Shown here one piece after another: positions 23,631-30,476 of a stretch of DNA of 32,102 bases (the stretch's first letter is position 1; every line of letters begins with the position of its first letter). Both the position numbers and the translations under genes were made by a program. The notes below the pieces were generated by a model, which saw nothing but the letters and a program-made list of their open reading frames with translations, had not been told where the DNA came from and made no database searches. The DNA is from Bacteroidales bacterium. GTDB lineage: Bacteria; Bacteroidota; Bacteroidia; Bacteroidales; UBA10428. Where the stretch lies: contig JAFGKY010000155.1 of the NCBI GenBank assembly GCA_016928305.1, positions 1 to 32,102 of the forward strand, in the 5' to 3' direction.

Positions 23631-25217
23631 TCATTGATAATAAGCATGGGTGGGATTTTTCATGGGATAATCGATGGTATAATGCAATCCGCGGCTTTCT
23701 TTACGTTGCTGAGCCATTTTGATGATCAGATAACCTGCATTGATCATATTGCGCAATTCACAAAGTTTCTGTGAAAGTTTCGACTTGGCGTATAAAGCCT
23801 CTGTTTCATGGAATATTATTTCAAGCCGGTCCATAGCTCTTTTTAGTCGAAGGTTCGACCGGACAATGCCGACATAATAACTGAATATTTGCTGAACCTC
23901 CTTATAATTCTGTGTAATCAATACGATCTCCTCGGGTGAGGTAGTTCCGGTATCATCCCATTTAGGAATACCTTCCTGTATGGAATACTTTGAGTAATGT
24001 TTCAACGTATGTTGTGCAGCCTTGTCGGCAAATACCATTGCCTCGATGAGTGAATTGCTGGCAAGCCGGTTTGCGCCATGCAGACCTGTTAATGTTGTTT
24101 CACCGGCAGCGTATAGCCGTTGTATGGAAGAACATGCATTGACATCCACCTGTATCCCTCCGCATAAAAAATGAGCAGCCGGTACAACCGGTATCCGATC
24201 GCGGATTATGTCAATACCAATGGACATGCATTTTTCATAAATATTTGGGAAGTATTCTTTCAGATCCTTTCCATCCAGGTGCGTACAGTCTAAGAAAACA
24301 TATTCGTCACCGCTTGCTTTCATCTCGTTATCAATGGCACGGGCAACGATATCCCTTGGAGCAAGTGAAGCACGCTTATCATACCGCAACATGAAATCTT
24401 CACCTTTGTGATTCCTCAGAACAGCTCCATGTCCACGCAAAGCCTCTGTGATCAAAAAGGAAGGCCTTTCTCCGGGATTGTATAAAGAGGTAGGATGAAA
24501 CTGCACGAATTCCATATTATCGACTATTCCTTTGGCACGGTATACCATTGCAATTCCGTCTCCCGTGGCTGTCAGCGGATTGGTGGTTGTGTGATACAGA
24601 TTGCCTATGCCACCGGTTGCCATCATGGTCACTTTGGCCAGAAAGGTATGAATGATTCCCGTTTTCAATTCCAGTACATAGGCCCCGAAACATTCAATAT
24701 CCGGAAAATATCGTTTGACAAGCTTACCCAGATGATGCTGGGTAATGATGTCAATGGCAAAAAAGTACTCGAATATCCGGATATTCGGATGTTCCTTAAC
24801 AGCTTTTGAAAGGGTTCGCTGAATCTCAAATCCGGTATTGTCCTTATGATGCAGGATCCGGTGCTCCGAATGCCCGCCCTCCCTGGCAAGATCATATTTT
24901 CCGGATGATCCTTTATCAAATTCTGTTCCCCATTTGATCAACTGCTCAATTTGTCTTGGTGCATCCTTAACTACCATTTCCACGACCTCCGTGTTGCAAA
25001 GACCGTCTCCGGCAATATGCGTGTCTTCAATATGCTTGCCGAAATCATCCGGAGCATAGGTTACAGCCGCTATTCCGCCCTGGGCATAACTGGTGTTGGT
25101 GTCATTCAGACCGGCTTTTGTGACAATAGCTACCTTGCCCTTATCGGCAACCTTGAGGGCATAGGCCAATCCGGCCAGACCGGAACCGATTACCAGGAAA
25201 TCAAACCGTTCTTCCAT
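23631..25217 (-). CDS. nadB: L-aspartate oxidase
   Basis: 528 residues from ATG 25217, the usual length. It oxidises L-aspartate to iminoaspartate, the first step of de novo NAD synthesis. The FAD site is LVIGSGLAGLAYALKVADKG, followed by SYAQGGIAAV, the substrate-loop REGGHSEHRILHHKDNTG and the late motif GLHGANRLASNSLIEAMVFA. All are as in NadB rather than in succinate dehydrogenase, and no iron-sulfur partner is adjacent. nadA and nadC are not in the window. It is the first gene of a minus-strand run that continues with the CrtI-like pair at 13 bp, so a primary-metabolism gene leads a specialised-metabolism operon. Confidence 0.93.
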   Translation of the reverse strand: MEERFDFLVIGSGLAGLAYALKVADKGKVAIVTKAGLNDTNTSYAQGGIAAVTYAPDDFGKHIEDTHIAGDGLCNTEVVEMVVKDAPRQIEQLIKWGTEFDKGSSGKYDLAREGGHSEHRILHHKDNTGFEIQRTLSKAVKEHPNIRIFEYFFAIDIITQHHLGKLVKRYFPDIECFGAYVLELKTGIIHTFLAKVTMMATGGIGNLYHTTTNPLTATGDGIAMVYRAKGIVDNMEFVQFHPTSLYNPGERPSFLITEALRGHGAVLRNHKGEDFMLRYDKRASLAPRDIVARAIDNEMKASGDEYVFLDCTHLDGKDLKEYFPNIYEKCMSIGIDIIRDRIPVVPAAHFLCGGIQVDVNACSSIQRLYAAGETTLTGLHGANRLASNSLIEAMVFADKAAQHTLKHYSKYSIQEGIPKWDDTGTTSPEEIVLITQNYKEVQQIFSYYVGIVRSNLRLKRAMDRLEIIFHETEALYAKSKLSQKLCELRNMINAGYLIIKMAQQRKESRGLHYTIDYPMKNPTHAYYQ

Positions 25218-25375
25218 TTCCTTTTATAGCGTGGACATTCATGTATCATCTACGGGGTAAAGTTAAAAAAAAACCGTAAATTCCCTTGTTTAACCTGTCG
25301 TCAAACAAATGTTAAAAACACTTGCTTAAATCCGGACTTCCTTTCCGTTTTTTATGAAAGAAAAAGATTTTCAAT

Positions 25376-25383
25376 TACATTTG
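25376..25383 (+). promoter_or_regulatory. Candidate -7 promoter element of glycyl-tRNA synthetase
   Basis: TACATTTG fits the Bacteroidota -7 consensus TAnnTTTG exactly. A clear TTTG-type -33 element is not seen at the right distance. If real, the transcript would start near 25389-25392 and give a leader of about 185 nt that includes the hairpin, the upstream ORF and the repeat. Confidence 0.4.
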
Positions 25384-25388
25384 CCACC

Positions 25389-25410
25389 AAATTGCGCTGT
25401 TGCGCAATTT
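25389..25410 (+). promoter_or_regulatory. Perfect 9-bp hairpin at the start of the glyS leader
   Basis: AAATTGCGC at 25389-25397 pairs perfectly with GCGCAATTT at 25402-25410 around the loop TGTT, and is followed by TATT. It begins just behind the candidate -7 element. The GC-rich stem with trailing Us could act as an attenuator or as a 5'-end protecting stem; as DNA it could be an operator. No function is shown by sequence alone. Confidence 0.5.
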
Positions 25411-25445
25411 TATTCGTGAGACTTAAATTTCAGGAGTTATACGAA

Positions 25446-25580
25446 ATGAAATTTTCTAGTCGAACAATGCCGCTGAAAGCGGGAGCCCCGCCTCTTGAGG
25501 CGATACAGAAGAAAATCATCTGGAGATGTCCCATCTGCTTGCAGCGGGGAGCTTCATTTTTGAATATTTCAGCATTATGA
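25446..25580 (+). CDS. 44-codon upstream ORF built on the repeat, overlapping the glyS start
   Basis: An AGGAG at 25432-25436 lies 9 nt before ATG 25446, a far better ribosome site than most in this window. The frame crosses the whole 77-bp repeat (KAGAPPLEAIQKKIIWRC, then PICLQRGAS) and ends at TGA 25578-25580. The A of the glyS ATG at 25577 directly precedes that stop, giving an ATGA overlap. This is the arrangement of translational coupling. The peptide has a basic start and a C-P-I-C motif and resembles no family I know. It could be a leader peptide, a real small protein, or a chance frame of a mobile repeat. Confidence 0.4.
   Translation: MKFSSRTMPLKAGAPPLEAIQKKIIWRCPICLQRGASFLNISAL
25474..25550 (+). 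repeat. 77-bp dispersed repeat, copy 2 (inverted relative to copy 1)
   Basis: Reverse complement of 15931-16007 at 70 of 77 positions, with sharp ends. Here it lies between the candidate promoter and the start of glycyl-tRNA synthetase and so would be part of its leader RNA. A longer glyS frame from ATG 25526 would begin inside this repeat and is best rejected. Confidence 0.85.
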
Positions 25581-27127
25581 TACAGGAAGACATTTTTAAA
25601 AAGATCATCGCACATTGCAAAGAATATGGTTTTATTTTCCCGTCCAGTGAGATCTATGACGGACTGAGCGCTGTATATGATTACGGTCAGAACGGAGCAG
25701 AACTGAAGAACAACATCCGTCGTTACTGGTGGGATTCTATGGTAAGGTTGAATGAAAATATTGTCGGAATCGATGCAGCCATTTTCATGCATCCCCGGAT
25801 ATGGGAAGCTTCAGGTCATGTGGCCGCCTTTAACGATCCGCTCATCGATAACAGGGATTCCAAAAAGCGGTATCGCGCCGATCAGCTTATTGAAGAACAT
25901 CTTGAGAAAATTGATGATAAAATTCAGAAAGAGGTAGAAAAAGCCCGGCATAAATTCGGAACATCCTTTGACGAGCAAAAATTCCGGACCACCCATCCGC
26001 GCGTGCTGGAAAACCAGAGGAAATACGATGAAATAAAAAGTCGCTATATCCATGCACTGGAGAAAGATGACCTGAAAGATCTATACCAGATCATTGTTGA
26101 TACGGAGATTGTCTGTCCTGTCTCTGGAAGTAAAAACTGGACGGAAGTGCGCAAGTTTAACCTCATGTTCAGCACGCAGCTTGGCTCCGTGAGCGAGGAA
26201 GCCAATACCATTTACCTCCGGCCTGAAACAGCTCAGGGTATTTTTGTTAATTTCCTGAACGTCCAAAAAACCGCACGCATGAAAATTCCTTTCGGTATTG
26301 CGCAGACCGGAAAAGCCTTCCGGAACGAAATCGTCGCCCGCCAGTTTATCCTGCGCATGCGTGAATTCGAGCAGATGGAAATGCAGTTCTTCATCAAGCC
26401 CGGAACAGAAATGGAGTGGTACGAATACTGGAAGGAAAAACGCATGAGATGGCATAAGGCCCTCGGTCTTGGCGATCATAAGTACCGGTATCACAACCAT
26501 GATAAACTGGCCCATTATGCCAATGCGGCCTGCGATATCGAATTCGAATTTCCCATTGGCTTTAAAGAGGTGGAAGGTATTCATTCCCGTACCAATTATG
26601 ATCTGGGGAACCATGAGAAATATTCGGGAAAGAAAATCCAGTACTTCGATCAGGATACCAATGAAAGTTACACCCCTTATGTGATAGAGACTTCCATTGG
26701 TCTCGACCGGATGTTTTTCACGGTTATCTCCAATGGTTACACCGAGGAAAAAGTTGACTGGGAAGGCAGCGCCAAAGAAGAACGGGTGGTGCTGAAGATC
26801 CCTCCGGCCCTGGCACCGGTTCAGCTTGCTGTATTACCGCTTACCCGGAAAGATGGACTGCCCGAAAAAGCCCGTGAAATAATGGACCGTATGAAATTTG
26901 ACTTCAACTGCCAATACGAGGAAAAAGATTCCATTGGCAAGCGATACAGAAGGCAGGATGCGATCGGCACACCATTTTGTATTACAATTGATCATCAAAC
27001 CCTTGAAGACAATACGGTTACGGTTCGCTACCGCGATACGTTAAAACAAGATCGCGTGCCGGTGGAAAGACTGCCGGAAATAATGATTGATAAGGTGAGC
27101 ATGCGGAAATTGCTAGAGAGCTTATAG
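25577..27127 (+). CDS. glyS: Glycyl-tRNA synthetase (alpha2 type)
   Basis: 516 residues from ATG 25577. This start is chosen because MIQEDIFKKIIAHCKEYGFI is the usual N-terminus (helix plus FIFPSSEIYDGLSAVYDYG); an in-frame ATG at 25526 would add 17 residues encoded by a repeat. Class II motifs are visible: motif 2 around residue 247 (FRNEIVARQFILRMREFEQM) and motif 3 around 371-382 (VIETSIGLDRMFF). The anticodon-binding domain follows (LAPVQLAVLPLTRKD). It is the single-chain alpha2 form that charges tRNA-Gly with glycine, not the alpha2beta2 glyQS pair. Its leader carries unusual elements, listed separately. The symbol varies between annotations. Confidence 0.93.
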   Translation: MIQEDIFKKIIAHCKEYGFIFPSSEIYDGLSAVYDYGQNGAELKNNIRRYWWDSMVRLNENIVGIDAAIFMHPRIWEASGHVAAFNDPLIDNRDSKKRYRADQLIEEHLEKIDDKIQKEVEKARHKFGTSFDEQKFRTTHPRVLENQRKYDEIKSRYIHALEKDDLKDLYQIIVDTEIVCPVSGSKNWTEVRKFNLMFSTQLGSVSEEANTIYLRPETAQGIFVNFLNVQKTARMKIPFGIAQTGKAFRNEIVARQFILRMREFEQMEMQFFIKPGTEMEWYEYWKEKRMRWHKALGLGDHKYRYHNHDKLAHYANAACDIEFEFPIGFKEVEGIHSRTNYDLGNHEKYSGKKIQYFDQDTNESYTPYVIETSIGLDRMFFTVISNGYTEEKVDWEGSAKEERVVLKIPPALAPVQLAVLPLTRKDGLPEKAREIMDRMKFDFNCQYEEKDSIGKRYRRQDAIGTPFCITIDHQTLEDNTVTVRYRDTLKQDRVPVERLPEIMIDKVSMRKLLESL

Positions 27128-27177
27128 AAAAGGCAAATAAACTAATACCGATGAGCAAATATGTCAACAGTATTATA

Positions 27178-27193
27178 CCATTTGTCAAAATGG
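27178..27193 (+). terminator. Short hairpin behind glycyl-tRNA synthetase
   Basis: CCATTT at 27178-27183 pairs with AAATGG at 27188-27193 around GTCA, extendable by an A-T pair. It lies 50 bp behind the synthetase stop. There is no T-run, so a terminator function is uncertain. Confidence 0.3.
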
Positions 27194-27197
27194 TGAA

Positions 27198-27226
27198 TTG
27201 GTAATCGGATATTGTTCATACATTTA
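27198..27226 (+). promoter_or_regulatory. Weak candidate promoter of the T9SS-sorted protein gene
   Basis: TTGG at 27198-27201 and TACATTTA at 27219-27226 are separated by 17 nt; the second element matches the Bacteroidota TAnnTTTG consensus except at the last base. The start codon follows 28 nt later. Only partial agreement, hence low confidence. Confidence 0.3.
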
Positions 27227-27254
27227 ATACTTAATAACAATTAAATTCACCGTT

Positions 27255-28307
27255 ATGAAAAAGATTTTGTTCCCTATTTTCATTTTATTGTCTTTTATAA
27301 CAGGAGCAAATGCCCAGGTTGATACAATGCAAACCATTTTAACTGAAAGGATTCATATCGGAGATACAACATTATTCCCTGTATTCGCAGACGGCCCGAT
27401 AAAAGTCGTCACAACAAACAACCTGAGTTATGGGGCTATCTTACTTAAAAATCCGGTTAGCAATCTTTGTACAGCCTTGGATTGTTACAACAACATGAAT
27501 TCAAGAATAACTATTGGAATCGCAGGTTCTGAAAATCCAAATTTTTATCACAATATGGGTTATATTTTTATGTCTGATCAAAACAGTCTGGAACCTCCAA
27601 GAGGATTGGTAATTGGTCACAGATATTCTAATGCCCCTATCATTTTTGCTCAAAATAATGAAGAGGTTATGAGAGTGTCCACTGAAGGTAATGTGGGAGT
27701 TGGCATAAATATACCTTCCTATAAGCTTGATATCGCTGGCTTGATCAATACATCGGAAGGAATAAGATTTCCCGATGGGACAATTCAAACAACAGCACCG
27801 CCATCAACATACTGGCAAACTGACGATTCCGGAACCATTTACACATGGGATAAGGTTGGTATCGGAACCTCAGAGCCAAAAGCAAAAGTTGAAATTGCCG
27901 ATGGCGATATATACATCAGCAATATCAATAAAGGGATTATCATGAAATCACCCGACGGGCAATGCTGGAGAGGAACCCTGGATAATTCGGGTTCGTTGAA
28001 TTTTGTCCCTGTAAATTGTGAAGATCTTTCCACCAGCAGTTTCAACATTATATCGCCTGAGATACAAACCTTAAGCATCTATCCGAATCCGACCCGGAAT
28101 ACGATCACCATTGCATCACAGCATCATGATCTGAATAATATGGAAGCTGTTTTATATAACGTTGATGGAAAAATCATTAAAAAAGAAAGGTTGAAGTCTG
28201 ATTATGCTATACTAAAACTGAATGATGTATCGCAAGGGACATATATCATTGAAGTAATGGATCAAACGGGTAAGGTCATCGGATCCGAAAAAGTGATCAA
28301 AAACTAA
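27255..28307 (+). CDS. Secreted protein with T9SS type A sorting domain
   Basis: 350 residues from ATG 27255, with a signal peptide ending at GANAQ (about residue 21). Residues 130-215 contain VGVGINIPSYKLDIAG and KVGIGTSEPKAKVEI, separated by GIRFPDGTIQTTA, the motif set of the tail-fibre-like or 'VGIGTxxP' surface proteins of Bacteroidota. A Cys-containing stretch (DGQCWRGTLDNSGSLNFVP) follows. From about residue 272 the C-terminus is a T9SS type A sorting domain (LSIYPNPTRNTITI, GTYIIEVMDQTGKVIGSEKV). It should reach the cell surface or medium. No enzymatic motif; a structural or adhesive role is likely. It stands alone between glyS and an epimerase. Confidence 0.85.
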   Translation: MKKILFPIFILLSFITGANAQVDTMQTILTERIHIGDTTLFPVFADGPIKVVTTNNLSYGAILLKNPVSNLCTALDCYNNMNSRITIGIAGSENPNFYHNMGYIFMSDQNSLEPPRGLVIGHRYSNAPIIFAQNNEEVMRVSTEGNVGVGINIPSYKLDIAGLINTSEGIRFPDGTIQTTAPPSTYWQTDDSGTIYTWDKVGIGTSEPKAKVEIADGDIYISNINKGIIMKSPDGQCWRGTLDNSGSLNFVPVNCEDLSTSSFNIISPEIQTLSIYPNPTRNTITIASQHHDLNNMEAVLYNVDGKIIKKERLKSDYAILKLNDVSQGTYIIEVMDQTGKVIGSEKVIKN

Positions 28308-28331
28308 GAATAACCACCTATATATATAAAT

Positions 28332-28384
28332 ACCAAAGCACGCAAAATATTCAATATGGATTTACTTTTTTTGCATGTTGTGGT
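28332..28384 (+). terminator. Imperfect 16-bp stem behind the T9SS-sorted protein gene
   Basis: ACCAAAGCACGCAAAA at 28332-28347 faces TTTTGCATGTTGTGGT at 28369-28384 with 13 Watson-Crick pairs, one G-U pair and two mismatches, around a 21-nt loop, and is followed by GTTTATTTGATTTTT. It is a plausible terminator 25 bp after the stop codon. The remaining part of the 189-bp spacer to the epimerase shows nothing else. Confidence 0.4.
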
Positions 28385-28496
28385 GTTTATTTGATTTTTC
28401 AGAGTATTATTGATAGTTGCAATTTGAAAAACGAGTGATTCCAGGTATACATATCTGTCACTTTAGTTATTTTTGTCCATACATGAATTTAATAAC

Positions 28497-29477
28497 ATGA
28501 ACAAACTCATCAACTTCGAAAAGCTGAAAAACAAAAAAGTGCTGGTCACAGGCGGACTGGGCTTTGTTGGTCATAACCTGGTAAGAACACTTGTTAACCA
28601 GTATCATTGTGATGTTATGGTAGTTGACGACTGTTCCAACAGCAAGCCTTCCATTCTGGGTGATCTTACTAACAAGGTACGGTTTTATAACATTTCGGTG
28701 CTGGACAAAAAGGCCATGGCCCCTTTGCTGGCAGAGGCCAACTATATATATCATCTTGCCTGCAAGCAGATTTCAGTATCAAGTTCCGATCCTTTTGGTC
28801 ATCTTGCCGTGAACGGTCAAAGTACACTGGAAATATTAGAGTATTTACGACACAATGATTTGCCGGATTTTGAGCGCTTCATCTATACTTCTTCCTGTTC
28901 AATCTATGGAAGTTCCATGCGTCTGCCTTCGCACGAAGAGAGTTCCAAGAACATACTCAGCAACTATTCGGCAACCAAACTTTTGGGAGAACATTTTGTT
29001 GAGGTCTATTTCCGCAATTACGGATTGCCGGTTTCCACAATACGGTATTCAAATGTTTACGGCTACGGACAGACTCCCAATAATCCCTATTGCGGTGTGC
29101 TGGGCAAATTCATTCACAATGCACTCGATAAGAAACCCCTTATGATATTTGGTGACGGAGAACAGACAAGGGATTATACTTTCATTACCGATGCTGTCGA
29201 AGCCACCATCCTTGCTGCCATACATCCCATGGCACTTGGGGAAGTTTTCAACATCGGCACTTCAACCGAAACCTCAGTAAGTCAGCTGGCAGCTATGATC
29301 GGGGAAATAATACCAGACATCCAGATCCAGTACCTGCCGGAACGGGATATTGATAATGTCCGCAGACGCTCCATAGATATTGAAAAGATACATCAGCGTC
29401 TTGGCTGGACACCAAAAACAACAATTCGTAAAGGCATTGCAGAAACCATCAACTGGTACAGGGATACATATTTTTGA
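28497..29477 (+). CDS. NAD-dependent sugar-nucleotide epimerase/dehydratase (extended SDR)
   Basis: 326 residues from ATG 28497; a TTG at 28473 would only add 8 residues. The Rossmann motif is TGGLGFVG (18-25), followed by VDDCSN at the end of strand 2. The catalytic residues are in YTSSCSIYG (about 130-138) and Tyr157-x-x-x-Lys161 (YSATK). IRYSNVYGYGQ and GDGEQTRDYTFITDAVEA are the typical C-terminal substrate-site motifs of UDP-glucose 4-epimerase-like enzymes. The exact substrate cannot be assigned. The 3' end overlaps the PorP/SprF start, so it is translationally linked with a T9SS component; a role in surface glycan or in modification of T9SS cargo is possible. Confidence 0.88.
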   Translation: MNKLINFEKLKNKKVLVTGGLGFVGHNLVRTLVNQYHCDVMVVDDCSNSKPSILGDLTNKVRFYNISVLDKKAMAPLLAEANYIYHLACKQISVSSSDPFGHLAVNGQSTLEILEYLRHNDLPDFERFIYTSSCSIYGSSMRLPSHEESSKNILSNYSATKLLGEHFVEVYFRNYGLPVSTIRYSNVYGYGQTPNNPYCGVLGKFIHNALDKKPLMIFGDGEQTRDYTFITDAVEATILAAIHPMALGEVFNIGTSTETSVSQLAAMIGEIIPDIQIQYLPERDIDNVRRRSIDIEKIHQRLGWTPKTTIRKGIAETINWYRDTYF

Positions 29478-30472
29478 TCGCTTTGATTGATATTAAGCAT
29501 AGCAGGAATTGGCTGCCGGTATACTTATTACTTGCAGTCAATGTGAATTTATTTTCTCAGGAGAATTCAATCTATGAAAACTACTATCTGACTCCTTTTA
29601 TTATTAATCCTGCCATCACAGGAGCCGAATATTATCCCACAGCCGACCTGTCGGCCAGGCAACAATGGTCAGGTTTCCCCGATGCACCAACAACCTTCTT
29701 ACTGGCTGGTAGTTTTCGAGTTGGTAGGTATGATTTTTATGATCCGAAGGGACTGGTTAATAAAGGACCGTTTAAAATGGCAGATCGTATTGGTCTGGGG
29801 GCTTCAATATACAGAGACAGTGACGGACCCCTTGTCTTTACCGGAGGTATCCTTTCCTATGCTTATCATATTCCCGTAAATGCTGAAACCCGATTGTCAT
29901 TTGGTTTATCTGCCATAGGCACCTATTTTGCATTTAACAGCTCTTTATTAAAACCCGACCAGCCTGATGACCCCTATTTATTAAACGGGAATGATAATGT
30001 ATTCAGAGCCAATTTTAACCTGGGTTCTTATTTTTATAATGATGTCTATTTTATAGGAATATCTGCCAACAAACTGCTGCCTGATATAAAAGCTGTAAAT
30101 GATGTTAGAAAAGAACAGCCAAGCTTTTTCCTGATGGGTGGGTATAAATTCTTCAGAAATAACTATGTGTTTATGCTCGAACCGTCCTTGGTCGTTAAAA
30201 AGCTGGCCGACGCGAATATTTCTGTTGATATTCACGCAAAACTCTATATAAAAAAACTTCACTGGATTGCTATATCATACGGGACAACGGGTAGAATAAA
30301 TTTTCGATTCGGACTGCAACTATACAGAATGCTTTATGCCGGATATAATTACGAATACACGCTTAGTCACATAGCATCATACAACTATGGTTCGCATGAA
30401 GTCCATCTGGGAATTAATTTGGGATTGATTGGAATTAAAGGAATCAGAGATACCCGAAAGCTTAAAAAATAA
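29474..30472 (+). CDS. PorP/SprF-family T9SS outer-membrane protein
   Basis: 332 residues. No ATG precedes the signal peptide, so the start is TTG at 29474, overlapping the epimerase stop (TTGA), or TTG at 29483. After the signal (LLLAVNVNLFSQ) comes the PorP/SprF hallmark IYENYYLTPFIINPAITGAE, then SARQQWSGFPDAPTTFLLAG and a series of membrane beta-strands (GLGASIYRDSDGPLVFTGGI, SYAYHIPVNAETRLSFGLSA). Family proteins are outer-membrane components that help secrete and attach type B sorting-domain cargo in the T9SS, as SprF does for SprB. The next gene, 4 bp on, encodes exactly such cargo. Confidence 0.9.
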   Translation: MIALIDIKHSRNWLPVYLLLAVNVNLFSQENSIYENYYLTPFIINPAITGAEYYPTADLSARQQWSGFPDAPTTFLLAGSFRVGRYDFYDPKGLVNKGPFKMADRIGLGASIYRDSDGPLVFTGGILSYAYHIPVNAETRLSFGLSAIGTYFAFNSSLLKPDQPDDPYLLNGNDNVFRANFNLGSYFYNDVYFIGISANKLLPDIKAVNDVRKEQPSFFLMGGYKFFRNNYVFMLEPSLVVKKLADANISVDIHAKLYIKKLHWIAISYGTTGRINFRFGLQLYRMLYAGYNYEYTLSHIASYNYGSHEVHLGINLGLIGIKGIRDTRKLKK

Positions 30473-30476
30473 GAAA

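Larger units (their letters stand above)
25218..25576. other. Divergent intergenic region between nadB and glycyl-tRNA synthetase
   Basis: About 360 bp that should hold both promoters. It contains a candidate -7 element at 25376, a strong hairpin at 25389-25410, an upstream ORF with a Shine-Dalgarno sequence, and copy 2 of the 77-bp repeat, all listed separately. On the nadB side I see only a weak TAACTTTA at 25258-25265 (minus strand). There is no T-box-like structure. Confidence 0.6.

Noticed and set aside
25526..25576. Earlier in-frame start for glycyl-tRNA synthetase
   Set aside because: The 17 extra residues come partly from the 77-bp repeat, and family N-termini begin at the Met at 25577.
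25218..25576. T-box or other riboswitch before glycyl-tRNA synthetase
   Set aside because: The leader shows a single hairpin and an upstream ORF, but no T-box sequence, no stem I pattern and no glycine-riboswitch core that I can recognise.
26081..26614. 177-codon minus-strand open frame
   Set aside because: It lies fully inside glycyl-tRNA synthetase on the other strand and has no own promoter or family resemblance.
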